Shown here piece after piece: positions 10,940-22,200 of a DNA stretch of 64,000 bases. Each line of letters opens with the position of its first letter. The first letter of the stretch is position 1. Under the pieces are notes generated by a model. The model searched no databases and had not been told where the DNA came from. It was given only the letters and a program-made list of their open reading frames with translations. A program made the translations under genes and the position numbers. Source of the DNA: Zygnema cylindricum (lineage: Eukaryota > Streptophyta > Zygnematophyceae > Zygnematales > Zygnemataceae); assembly GCA_037447655.1 (NCBI GenBank), contig JBBHKE010000387.1, forward strand, positions 122,001 to 186,000, written 5' to 3'.

Positions 10940-12223
10940 GTCAGCTCATTGCATGCTTGGTAATGGTGTGAGTGACGAATAGTCTAAGAGTGATGGGTGA
11001 ACTCCTTGTCAGACTTGCATTGTTGGACTTGCAGTCTCGTACTCTGCCATTCAGTCCTCTTCGCGCCTAATAGCGGGGGGGGGTAATCGGTGATGGTCCT
11101 GGTCGTAGCGCTTAGATACCAGTACTTGACTCCATGATGCCCGCGGACTTAGTGCATGATGCACATGATAACAAGGCTCGCACTCCTCGTGCTCGGTGCT
11201 GATGATGAACCGTCCCGCATCGTGTGAGTAGTAGGGAGCGAAGTAACACTGAGGGGATAAGCTAAAACTTTAAAGTATGCGACAATCAAATGTTCTTCTC
11301 GTTGTCAAGCCAAAGAATGAAACTCTAAAAAATGAACTTCGGACCGTCGAACAACAGGAAGGGAAGAAGGTGGGGCGGAAATTGGAAACTGACTGCATCT
11401 CATCCGCCAGACACCAACACACCAACACCAATCTCTCATGCTCGCATCCCCATTGTCCAAACCACCCTCACACCACACTCATGAGACTCCCACCTCGTCA
11501 CACAGGCCCACACACCTCACTGTCCATACTTGTCACCCTCGACCATCATGCCTGCGTGCATCCTCTCCTCTTCCTCCGCCCGACTGCCATCGAGTAGCCG
11601 GCCCTTCTGCCCACTGGTCAATTGGCTCACCCGCTCACTCACTGACTCACTGACACATGGCCGGCGAGTAGCCGGCTTTCCTGCTCATCACTCGAACACT
11701 CACGCCTGGCCGACGACTATCGTTCATCAAGTGATCGGAGTTTGCCAAGCACGCGTGTGTTAGAGATCGCGGCTTAGGATCAACATATTGTTAGAGCGGA
11801 AGATTAGGATGAACACTCACATCATCAAGCACGGCATGGTTGCTGGTCTGTCTGTGCCAGCGGGGACGAGCCCGCTCGCTGACGCTCGCGGTCTCGCCCT
11901 GCTTAGGACCTCGGGCTCAGATTGTAATGTGGCACAGCTAACAGGATGGCCTATCGAGTGCACGTGCGGGTAGTGATCAGACTGACAGTCAATTAGGGGC
12001 CGGCTGGTCGTCGGCAAGGTGAGGACAAGTGAGTCTGTGGACGTGCAGGCAAGTCGGACACGACGTGCAGGCAAGTCGGACACGGACTGGCAAGGTGTGA
12101 GTCTTGTGTGACGACGGGTTGATCAAGGTGCTCAACATCCACGCCTCTCATGCATGGGTTCCATTCCCGCGTGCACCATCAAGCTTGTCACCTGCGGACA
12201 TGATCATACTGTTGGTTTCGAGT
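10940..12223. other. Right part of the virus-like block, no recognisable gene
   Basis: The DNA keeps the CACT/GAGT-rich texture of the left block to roughly 12.2 kb. Short frames at 11277-11763 are His/Ser/Thr/Pro-rich and look like translated CACA/CTCA-rich sequence; I do not call them genes. A 22-bp unit is tandemly repeated at about 12041-12084 (ACGTGCAGGCAAGTCGGACA core). I see no promoter or RNA gene. Confidence 0.4.
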
Positions 12224-12514
12224 GAGTGATCATAGTCTACAAGACAAAGCTACCGGTTATCGGATTTCTGACTTAAGGTAGGTACCATTATCAAACCTGG
12301 GTCTGTCAAAGATCCTTTTGGTAAACCTACCAGGTACTACAGCCTGTCTCTCTCTGGGCAGCATGGGCAGCCATGGCTCTAGCTTCCTCTCTAACCTTTT
12401 GTGACTGCGACAAGTGTGGGGGTTTGGAGAGTGGAGCGACAGGTAGACTGCCTTTGCTGACTTCCACTTATTGGTTTCCTTTATTCAGACCCAGAAAATG
12501 CATACATTTCAACA
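12224..12514 (-). mobile_element. Diverged copia-type LTR fragment
   Basis: Read on the - strand from 12514, the sequence starts TGTTGAAATG and then follows the 5' part of the intact LTR: TTTTCTGGGTCTGAATA, AGGCAGTCTA, CTTGTCGCAGTCAC, GAGAGGAAGCTAGAGCCATGG and a TTTGATAATGGTACCTA segment equivalent to the LTR's TTTGATCCATGTACCTA. Similarity fades near 12224. It is a truncated relic of a related family, in reverse orientation to the intact element. Confidence 0.7.
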
Positions 12515-12705
12515 ATAGCCTACTTGACAAAAAATGTTATCTCCTTTATAAATAATAACTCTTTCACTCGTTGTACTACGATTTACAACCCTTACCATGT
12601 ATATTATTTTTTCGCATGGTGTTTGTACTTTGACTTCCAAAAGTTAATAGGTGAAGGTTGGTATTTTGGCCCAAGTACAAGCAATTGTCCCAATAAACTA
12701 TAATA
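12515..12705. repeat. Dispersed repeat, copy 1 of 2
   Basis: Shares TAGCCTACT..GACAAAAA, CTCTTTCACTCGTTGTACTA, CCCTTACCATGTATATT and GCCCAAGTACAAGCAATTGT with 17474-17668 at roughly 90% identity. The relic LTR abuts it exactly on the left, so the LTR may have inserted at this repeat's edge. No coding potential. Confidence 0.75.
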
Positions 12706-12937
12706 ATGAATGGGCCGACTTTATCAAAAAGCGGTATGGTAAACCATCTGAGTCCATAGGAACAAAAGGAAGTACCATTGCTAAAACTGAAAAAACTGCA
12801 TGACTACAGAATAAACAAAGAGGAAAATCAAGGTAAAACTGACGAAAATACGAAAGAATGATAAGGAAATGAGAGTCACCCTAAAAAGCAAAACCCCGCA
12901 AACAGAACATCAAAGGAAAAAACTAACACCAACATAA
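12706..12937. other. Spacer between repeat and LINE relic
   Basis: AT-rich and without a gene. It could include the 3' untranslated end of the LINE relic, because conserved protein motifs stop just to its right. Confidence 0.3.
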
Positions 12938-13537
12938 CTAAAAAACTATGGAAAGCAACCACGTAAGTCCAAGAATCTTTGAGGAGCACGAGGAGGAAGT
13001 TCCGAAACACGCCGTCGATCCATAACAGAAATAGACGATCGAAGTAATATAGAAGCCGACACCCGTTGTAGAGCCACGGAAAAACGTTGACGAAAAAAGG
13101 AAGTAAGGACTGAAACAGAAGGGCTCCCAGGTCCCCACCTCTCGAACAAAGGCAGACCACAAGTACGGAAAACTCGTCCAAAGCCACACCCACAAACCAA
13201 ATATCTCGACCGCCATCGGAATGACGCCATCCAGAGCGTCGCTACAAGCATAATCACGCTCCTTCCTTTTAGTCGTGTCACGGGCGGCCACTCCCACATG
13301 CCGAGCCGCTCGGGTGACGACTGTAGTTGAGGTAGGGTTCACCAAAACAATATCACCAAATGTACGACGCGCACCATCAGTTAATACAAGGTCAATCCGA
13401 TGCGAAAGAATAATGTGAGAGACCTCGTGACGAACAGAAAATCCCCCCTCAGAAGGGGTAGTAGCGATGGTGTCTCGAATCGTGTCGTGCGCCCGAATGA
13501 ACTCGCCCCCGTGGGAGCAACGAAGCAAGTGGACCCC

Positions 13538-13577
13538 GTCGGGCTCGAGAACGTGGCGTCGGGCTCGAGAACGTGGC
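13538..13577. repeat. 20-bp direct tandem duplication inside the LINE
   Basis: Two identical copies of GTCGGGCTCGAGAACGTGGC. Because 20 is not a multiple of three, it contributes one of the element's frameshifts. Confidence 0.9.
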
Positions 13578-15123
13578 CACAGGAGCAAACGAGTGAGCCA
13601 AGCAAAGGTGGGTGAGCGAGGCCAAGGCGGAACCTAAGGGTCGTTTTGAACTGAGCCGGGGTGAAACGAAGAGTAGATAAAATAGGGACATCCTATAGCC
13701 AAGCTCTAGATCCTGGTCCACCAGAAGACAGGAAACGTGCACGCGAAGATTCCGAAAGAAGCGCCTCGAGAAGCCCGGATTTAAAGTGGCGACAACCCGA
13801 TCAGAAATGGATTCCTAAACACGCACAACTGATGTCGTATCAAGAGTGGAAAAAATAGGCATATCTTTTATAGCAGCCGGATTAAGAGAACGTGATGCTT
13901 CCAAAAGGGACCGTTGGAAGGCGAGCTCACCATCTGAAACACGGGGAACCACGGCCGCAAGAATAGGAGTGTCCCCAGCCAAAAAATGAGAGACAGGAAG
14001 AGAGGATTGAATGCGCGCCGCAAGCCCAGACTCGCGATCAAAAGCACCACGACCCAACAAACTGTGGAGGACATCTATAAGAAGATCGTCGAAAGCAGAA
14101 AGTGAGGACACAAAGGATGGGATGGGAGGGGAAGTGCAAGTAAGATAGGAGGGCCGGTGGGGGAAACATCGTGTTAGAAGAGCAAAAGCCACCTGGGGAT
14201 CACAAAGGTGAGGAAGGTTGTCCACGTGGGAAAAATCTGTCTGAAGAGTGGAATCGAGGAATTTCGTGATGTATGGATCGGAACGAATCGGGCAACCCAA
14301 CACACGAATGCCTTCAGAAAGAGGAAGGGTCTGAAAACCAGGAGGGGGAGTGAAAGGAGGAGGAATAGGACGTGGGGACAAGATTGAGTTCGGCCAACCA
14401 AGCCTTGAAAAAGTTATAGGCCGGTATAACTTGGTGAAGGACCAATAATGTGTGTGTCATTCGCAACTGAAGGGAAGAGGCAAGAAGGGTAAGCAGCAGC
14501 GGAAGCTCGGAGAGCACGGTAATGGGCAAGGGCAAACAACGAGCCCCCAAGAGGATCGCCTTGACGAGTGCCAGTTGTGGAGGAAAGTGGGACCAAATCA
14601 TCATCCGTGGAGAAAGAGAGGCTACTGCTCAAAGAATAAAAGGCTCTCACAAAAGGAAATATCTGGACAATTGGGGAAGGTGCAGCCATAAGCTCCGAAA
14701 AAATTGCATTCCGGTCCACTGTATTAAAGGCATTTGAAACATCCACGTGGAGGACTAACCAATCCGGATGGGCATCTACCAAAACCCGGATCCCGTGGAC
14801 CACGGCCTCACAACTCCACGGGGTTGCCACTCCGAACTGATGAGGAGAGAAATAATCATGAAAAGAAGGCTGGAGCTGGATGCAGATCGCACCGGCCACC
14901 AATCAGTACAATACCTTGCCCACTGCAATAGGTTGGATTCCCCATTGGGTTTGGTAACAACTACGAGGCGGGACGCTGTGAGGAGATTGCAAATATGAGA
15001 AGGGACGGTGCCAGTCGCAATAAGAGAACATACTCGAAAAAACATATCAAAGCCCCGAGCACCAAATTCCGGAGGCAAAACGTCTCAAAATAACTCATAA
15101 ACAGTGCCTGAAGGACCCCCAGC

Positions 15124-15207
15124 TGAAAGATGTGGAGAAGTGGTAAGGGCTTTGATTAAACAATCTGAAAGATGTGGAGAAGTGGTAAGGGCTTTGATTA
15201 AACAGTC
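15124..15207. repeat. 42-bp direct tandem duplication inside the LINE
   Basis: The unit TGAAAGATGTGGAGAAGTGG... occurs twice with one mismatch; 14 codons long, so it keeps frame. Confidence 0.9.
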
Positions 15208-15836
15208 TCGATCCAAAAGAAAACAGTATGTCGGCTCGAAAGTGTGAATAGAGGGGGACTGAAGGGTAGGAGGTGGCGGATGACGAGCTCAGAGAATCTC
15301 AACAGTCGCAGCAAATTGAGGAGCAGGTTTAAATAGATGGAGTGCTCGAACCGCTCGAAAGAGCTCACCAACTTGGCCCAAATGTACCGCACGACGATAT
15401 GAGGATGGAACATCTGAAGTCTAAGATGTACGACGTGGTATGAAAGAAGCGCTCGCAACTCGATCCTCGTGCTCGGCATGAAGGGATCGCCAATCGCCTC
15501 GAAGCAATCGTCGACATCGAGCCATAGTTCTCGGGCCCCGCTACCACCGCCACGGCCAGGTAAGACTAGAACCCAAAGTGAGAACATGAAAAGGAGGTGC
15601 CAAGGTCCAACATCCGCGTGATCCGAATAAATACAGGACAAAGGAAGGTGGAGGGCGTTTTTTACAATAATCCGCATAGCCATCGGAATCCGCGTGCATA
15701 ACCGCGGACGGGGCCCCCCCAAATCATGAGCTCTGAGCACGTCTAAATCGCGTACAAAAGCCCAATCTTCGCTCGTAGGTCCGGACGGGAGTGTTGTGGA
15801 AGAAAGGGTACTAAAGGAAGGGTCACTTAAAGCCAA

Positions 15837-16228
15837 AAATTGTTGACAACTCTTTGTATGTCGGGCAATACCGGCACCGATCGCGAAATGGTTATGACAC
15901 CCGGTACATTCTATCCGTGTTGAGGCTTGTGTGCGAGGTTTAGGTGGAGGAGGTTAACGAGGGAGAAGAGGCGAGGGTGCACGGCCGGACATGGTTATTG
16001 AATGAGTAGGAGAATGGGACGTGATAGAGGGAGAGGAAGGGGGAAATGGGAAGGAGGAAAGGAAACCATAGTGGAAATAGTAGTGGGACGGAACTTTTTT
16101 TTTTTTTTTTCCCGAGTGTGTGTGTGTGTGTCTGAGCGTGTGTGTGTGTGTTCTTGGCATTAGGGTTTGAGGTGTGTGTAATGTTAGTGGGGGGAAAAGG
16201 GTTTCTGCCGTGGACTGGAAGGGGAAGG
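15837..16228 (-). other. Probable LINE 5' region with T and GT tracts
   Basis: A 16-nt T run (about 16095-16110) is followed by GTGTGTGT stretches (16119-16150). The - strand translation here is Thr/His and Lys rich and is a by-product of these repeats. No conserved motif. Confidence 0.35.
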
Positions 16229-16351
16229 AGCTTAAGGATTACGGAAGGAGGTCGCACCTAGGATTTCGCCCGTGTGCGTGCGGTTGGCAAGCTTAAGGAT
16301 TACGGAAGGAGGTCGCACCTAGGATTTCGCCCGTGTGCGTGCGGTCGGCAG
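16229..16351. repeat. 61-bp direct tandem duplication
   Basis: AGCTTAAGGATTACGGAAGG... is repeated with a 61-bp period and one visible mismatch (GGTTGGCA against GGTCGGCA). A shorter direct repeat, GAGGTACATGTTTAC, follows at about 16369 and 16433. Confidence 0.9.
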
Positions 16352-16447
16352 CGGCCGCAGGATGGATCCAGAGGTACATGTTTACGGGGAGCAGATGTAG
16401 TCGCGAAGTGATGGAGGAAAAGACATCATCCGGAGGTACATGTTTAC

Positions 16448-16638
16448 AATTGAGGCTATAAATTAAATTTGTTCGAAAGAAAGGTGGATCTTTAAGCACG
16501 TGCTTATATTAGCGTGCTTTCTATAGTAACCAACGCATTAGCTACTTCCAACATCCTATATACAATAAGTAATAATAATATTTAATAAGACGATTATTGG
16601 GGAAGTTTGGCCCTAGTATATTTGGATGGATGACATCG
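16448..16638. repeat. Dispersed repeat B, short copy
   Basis: TTACAATTGAGGCTATAAAT through GGATGGATGACATC. The same sequence appears at 17688-18072, but there it is split by about 195 bp that is absent here. Confidence 0.8.
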
Positions 16639-17197
16639 TAAAAAGTGACTCGTACGACGTAGTGAATAAAATCTGTACGGGCGGACGAAACTTAAGATGT
16701 GTAAAAGCGTACGAAAATGTCAGAAAGGTTCGTGGATGGCAACAGAAGCGTGAAACAATATCCTCTGTCAAAGATTTTCTTACGGCTTTCGGTGGCCTCG
16801 CATCCTCCCTGGCGGAAGGCACATGTCATATGCGACGTGTACCCACCTGGTCACGCGGTCGTCGTGGATATTTGTGCACTTTTCCAGGAGGCACGATGCT
16901 ATTCGTTCAGGTGCTGAGAATTGACCTACTCCGGGTCACTTGTTGCGAACTGAAAGTGTCAGACGATGGCGTATCCGATTATGCATCCGACGGTCCACGT
17001 TTACGCCCATAAACGTGGAGAATGAAATTCTTCATTCAGTAGCCTTGTTTTTCTAACAACTTTTTTTTTTGGTATGGCACTGTACCAAAGAGTACGGCTG
17101 GCTTTCAGTAAACAACGACATTTTCCCCATAATGGAACCTCACTCTAACACTACAGTAATATTAGAGATTCACGAAGGTACATATTCACGAAGGTAC
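16639..17197. other. Spacer without a supported gene
   Basis: Overlapping frames on both strands reach 128 codons but show no domain, start context or splice logic. CGTACG-rich texture. Confidence 0.3.
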
Positions 17198-17277
17198 AGT
17201 ACTGTACTGAATAGCGCATTTTTAGGCATTTTTAGGTAGTACTGTACTGAATAGCGCATTTTTAGGCATTTTTAGGT
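17198..17277. repeat. 40-bp direct tandem duplication
   Basis: AGTACTGTACTGAATAGCGC plus ATTTTTAGGC repeats, two near-identical 40-bp units. Preceded by a small CACGAAGGTACA duplication. Confidence 0.88.
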
Positions 17278-17473
17278 GGTGCAGCTCTTTGGTGAAGCGT
17301 CCACGTCGCCCCTGGATAAAAATCGTAAGGTCGCTAGTCTTTCCCGAATTCTTGGGTTGTCGCGTGCGTAGGTTGAACCAGCCGATCGGGTGCCGCTCCG
17401 TCGGGCACACTATATAAAGCAAAGTGAAGTGACTTCGAAGGGAATCGAGCGCATTTAGTTGCGTTAAATCAAT

Positions 17474-17668
17474 TATAGCCTACTAGACAAAAAGTGCTAT
17501 CTCTTCTATTAGTAATAACTCTTTCACTCGTTGTACTACGATTTACAACCCTTACCATGTATATTGTTTTTTCGCATGGTAGATGTACTTAAGACTTCAA
17601 AAAGTTAACAGGTGAAGTTTGGTATTTTGGCCCAAGTACAAGCAATTGTCCCAATAAACTATAATAAT
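17474..17668. repeat. Dispersed repeat, copy 2 of 2
   Basis: Partner of 12515-12705. Ends in a short (TAA/TTA) palindromic run at about 17664-17688 and leads directly into repeat B. Confidence 0.75.
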
Positions 17669-17687
17669 AATAATATTATTATTATTA

Positions 17688-18072
17688 CAATTGAGGCTAT
17701 AAATTAAATTTGTTCAAAAGAAAGGTGGATCCTTAAGCACGTGCTTATATTAGCGTGCTTTCTATAGATATGAGATAAAAAACACTTATACAATTTTCCA
17801 TGTGATCTTATATCCAAATTGCAAGGTTGATACATGCTACACATTGTGGAAACTAGTTCATAGTTAACTTTTTATTGTGTCTCACATATGATCTTGAGCC
17901 CAACATTTTGTTCCACAAACTAATTGGGTATATTCTCAATTGAAATTCTTGTCTCTTAGATTAACCAACGCATTAGCTACTTCCAACATCCTATATACAA
18001 TAAGTAATAACAATATTTAATAAGACGATTATTGGGGAAGTTTGGCCCTAGTATATTTGGATGGATGACATC
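17688..18072. repeat. Dispersed repeat B, long copy with 195-bp insertion
   Basis: Same flanks as 16448-16638, but after TTTCTATAG there is an extra AT-rich segment (about 17769-17962) before TAACCAACGC. The extra piece has no clear terminal inverted repeats. Confidence 0.75.
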
Positions 18073-19240
18073 CTCATTATAGTCGCAATTTGAAATGACG
18101 TAAAAAATATGGACAAAAGTCTTCAACATTTTCAAACAAAAAAAGACCTTTCAACATCTCGAGAAAAGAAATCCATCGATATATCGATCTTTCGATTCTC
18201 GATCTCTTTCCCTTTTGAGATATTTTTCAAGATTTTGTACGGAAAATCCACATGTGCATTCATGTGGGAAAAGACTCTAACCCAATGGACACTTTATCCT
18301 CGACGAGCGATTCTCATTGGTCGTTGTTACGGAATACTATTATAAGTCACAACTTCCTTATAGTTAATATCAATGAAGTTTTTGCTTTATCGATTTCAAT
18401 GGAACTTCCTTCTAGCCGTCTTTCACATTAAAAGGGATACGAACCGGTGAAAAGCACCAATTATTTAATATTTTTATATATTGTATTCAGTAAGTTTAAA
18501 TGTCAAACCATTTACATCAAAAAGAAAACAAAGCACTTCTGGCTTTCCACCATGTCACATTGAAGCATCAACATCACTTACATAACGAGTGACGTCACAA
18601 CATGCAAATAGTGACGTCACAAAATGGAACGAATTGTACATTCTGATTGCAAAACGCATACCAAAAGCTTCATCATATTTGTAAATTTGTATATGTAAAC
18701 TCCAACGGACTTTTAATATGTACACTCACAATATACAAAAAAAAACTTATATGTACCGCTTGATTTGACTTCCTACCAAAATTCGATTTTCGAGATTATG
18801 GACCATCTTAAAACCCTAGAAAGACCCTAAAACACCCTAAAAAACCCAAACTTCATACAAGGTAACCTCTCCAATCTTTGCAAGATACTAATTTCTAATA
18901 CTTCCTTATTCCCACTCTTTGCAAATTTGAATATTCGCATATTCCTGCCATTTGTACATTTTCAAACATTTGTCGTGTCCCAATTTTTACACTTATTCTC
19001 ACTTTAGATTTTTCACATTTCCTACTCTTTGCAAATTTTTCAAACTGGAAATAGAAAACTTGCAATCCTAAAAACCAAGAATTCTTAAAATTCTTAAAAC
19101 TCTCAAACTTCTCAGAACTTTACTCTGAGTTTAAAACCTAAAGAGTGCACAAACAACATATTTACAAAAAGAAAAAAACGTCGACTTTTAATATGTACAT
19201 ACTATTACTAAATTGACATTAACTTTGCCCAAGGACAAGT
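18073..19240. other. Intergenic region downstream of the polymerase gene
   Basis: AT-rich. It contains two palindromic TGACGTCA sites about 25 bp apart (about 18588-18622). No gene or RNA recognised. Confidence 0.4.
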
Positions 19241-22200
19241 TTACAACGAGGTACCTTCCATGACGTCCGTCACGTCCAAACTCATGAAGATATTCATACA
19301 CATGAGCTCTTGTTGAATGGCATATACTCCAAATGGGATTTGAGTCTATTATCCCAACCACATCCCCAGTATTTTATGTGAGATCTTTACAAATCTTTTG
19401 AGTATATTCACATTCCATATACTAATGATGTCAAATCCACAATATATTATGTGAGATTATTAACATTAGTTTTTATCTACACTTAAAAATGAGATACATT
19501 GAGATACATTTGTGGGGTTTTTACGAATCTTTTGGTGTATATTCAAACTCAAGACATTAATGATGCGACATCCACAATATATTATGTGAGATTACCAATC
19601 TTAGTATATATTCACACTTAATAAGTTAGTAATGAGACCACCATCCACGATGTTTTATGTTAGGTTCCTAAAGAATTCCTTACTAGCAATAAGGAATAAG
19701 GAATTATTGTTCCTTACAATTAATAACTTAGTGATAAAACCTCACTAGCAACATTTTCTGTGAGGTTCTTACCAATCTTCACTATATTAACACCCAAAAA
19801 AATAGGCAACAATTTATGTGGACATTGTTCCCAATCTTAGTAAGTCTATATTCACACTCGATAAATTAACGAGGGAGATAGTCCTGATGTCATATTATCT
19901 AACAATCCTATCCCATATCATTTCCATACTTAAATCTGAGTTTTTAAAACAAAGATATATGCCAAAAGTACAACAGGAAAGGAAGAAAAACAGGTAAAGG
20001 ATGTATGCATACAAAGGAACAACAGAGGTATATTTGTATCTTTCTCACTTTTATAATCTTGTCCGATGATCTACATCTCGGGCAGGTGAGGGAAAATTCC
20101 TTTCTCCGTGGGTTATCAAAGTATTTTTTCGCGGAGAGTTTACATCCTTTACAAACAAAAATATCGTACGGATCGGCGAGTTTTGTGGTTCTCGAATGCA
20201 AAAAATTTGCCGCCCCGTGAGCGGCAATTGCGGCAACTTCCATATCACCGATTCGATAACCTCCTCCTTTACTTTTTCCTTTACATACTTGGCCCGTAAA
20301 GAGCTTTAAAAGTACAAACGAAAAAGAAAACGAAAAAGAAAAAGAAAAGAAAAGAAAAGAAAAAGAAAGGATAAGAGGAAAAAGCAGGGAAGGAAGTGTC
20401 TGAAGAGCTATTATTCCTTTACATAACCCGTGAAGAGCTAAAAAGGTACAAACGGAAAAAGAAAAGAAAAAGAGAAGGAAAGGATGAGGAAGAAGAGAGA
20501 AAGGAAGGGAAAGAAGTTTCTGAAGAGCTATTATTCCTTTACATATTTGGCCCGTGAAGACTTTAAAAAACACAAAAGAAAAGAAAAGATAAGAAAAGAG
20601 AGGAAAAGGAAGAAAGATCAAAGAAAAAACGACAAAAATCAAAGGAAGAAAGGTGAAGAAAGGAGTTTCGATATTATTTCTTTAATACAGGACATAAAGT
20701 GATAATACCGTCCGGGAAAGGATAAGGAAGAAGAGAAAAACGAAGGGAAAGGAAGTCTCTAAAGAGCTATTACTCCTTTACATACTTAACAAACAAAAAA
20801 TCAAAGAAAAAATGAAAAAAGAAAAAGATAAAAAACTAAATAAAGAAGATTCTGAAGAGCTGTACCGCGACGGAAAAAGGAAACAGTCGATAAATATTAG
20901 AGACAAAGAAGTTTCTGGATAAAAAAACAAAGAGAGAAAACAAAAAAGAAAAAACCAATCAAAAAGAAAAAAGAAACCAAACAAAAAAGAAAAAAACCTC
21001 AAAAAGCAAATAATAGGGTAAATAAATAAATTACCTCTCTCGGGCCTCTCCCTCGAGCATTAATTTTGTCTTTTGCGAGATGAGGAAGTCTTTGATAGAA
21101 TACCGGTCCCATGAATAGGAGGGCAGGGAGAGGTTTTCCAGTTTTTCCACAATAAAGTCTCTCTTCTCCTTTAGGGCTATAACCAGACCTAGAATGACGA
21201 CAAAAACACACACGTATTAGGTTTTAGTTTTTTGGGTTTAGGTTTCTGGGTTTAGGGTTTTGGGTATGGAGTTTTGGGTTTAAGGTTTGGGATTTTGGGT
21301 TTTTGGGTATTCTGGGTTTTAATTTGGGGTTTTGGGATTCGTATTTGGGGTTTTGGCATTGGGTTTTTGGGTTTCGACGGAGATCCTTTACCTCGAAAAT
21401 GTATAGATTTAAAAAGAATTTTAGACTTACAAAAGCTTATAGTTTTGGAAACTAGTTTCGGAAATTCAAAGGTGTATAGTTTTAAAGAGAATCTTTTACC
21501 TCAAAAGAGTATCTTCGATCGATTTTATTTTGTCTGTAGTGCCAAAGGCTGAGGCATCTTCCAATTGTGATTTTGCCTAAACATAAAACGTCAATCCAAG
21601 GAAAAATAAAATAACAAATGTCAAACCGAGGAAATAGAAAATGAAAAGTTTCAAACCTAGGGAAAAGATAATGACAAAAACTGTTATTTTCCAGTCATAA
21701 GTCATACTTTTGTCTTATATAAAATGACTAACCAAGGAAATAGAAAATGACAAATATCAAACCAAAGAAATCAAAAACGACAAATGTAAAACAGCAGACG
21801 TTGGAAATGACAAAAAGTGTTATTTTTTAGTCATAATTCGGAACCTTAGAGAATTCTAAATTTTTTACGTAATAATTTTTTTCTTGAAAACAAGTGCATT
21901 TGTCGCTTGAAAAATAAGAGGCAGACGGAAAGTTTGAAATGAGAGGAATTTTCTTTGGATAAAACAGAATAAAAAAAAGGACAAAAAAAAAGTTTTTTTC
22001 TTGGACCAATCATTTTTGTAATGTTATGGACGACATGGGAAATTAAATCGAGGAATTAAATTGCGAAATTAAATTGAGGAATTGAACTGAGACATGAGAA
22101 CTACACATTGGAATGGACAAAAACCATCGACATTTAAGATTACCATCTTCCATATCTCTCTCTTTGGGAGGGAGGGAGGGAGGGAGGGAGGGAGGGGGAG

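Larger units (their letters stand above)
12938..15836 (-). pseudogene. Non-LTR (LINE) retrotransposon polyprotein, decayed
   Basis: Read on the - strand, pieces of one polyprotein appear in order across several frames. 15836-15198 is an N-terminal domain containing WHLLFMFSLWVLVLPGRGG, a pre-RT motif of protist and plant LINEs. 15078-14776 has SRLVVVTKPNGE, the start of reverse transcriptase. 14902-14414 has HVDVSNAFNTVDR and TGTRQGDPLGG, then the catalytic box, which reads VANDTHI where ADDTHI is expected. 14381-13815 has GIRVLGCPIRSDPYI of the thumb. 13588-12938 has a Cys/His-rich segment followed by RIDLVL...FGDIVLVNP...KERDYA, resembling a PD-(D/E)XK-like C-terminal nuclease. At least four frameshifts separate these pieces. 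No poly-A tail or target duplication is clear. Confidence 0.8.

Noticed and set aside
11277-11763. His/Thr/Pro-rich frames right of the virus block
   Set aside because: Composition follows CACA/CTCACT-rich DNA, and three overlapping frames are equally open.
16626-17012. 128-codon + strand frame as a gene
   Set aside because: No domain, an overlapping frame of similar length on the other strand, and it lies within repeat-rich DNA.
18580-18625. Paired TGACGTCA sites as a regulatory element
   Set aside because: They match bZIP sites, but no promoter is nearby and the octamer occurs elsewhere in the window by chance or repetition.
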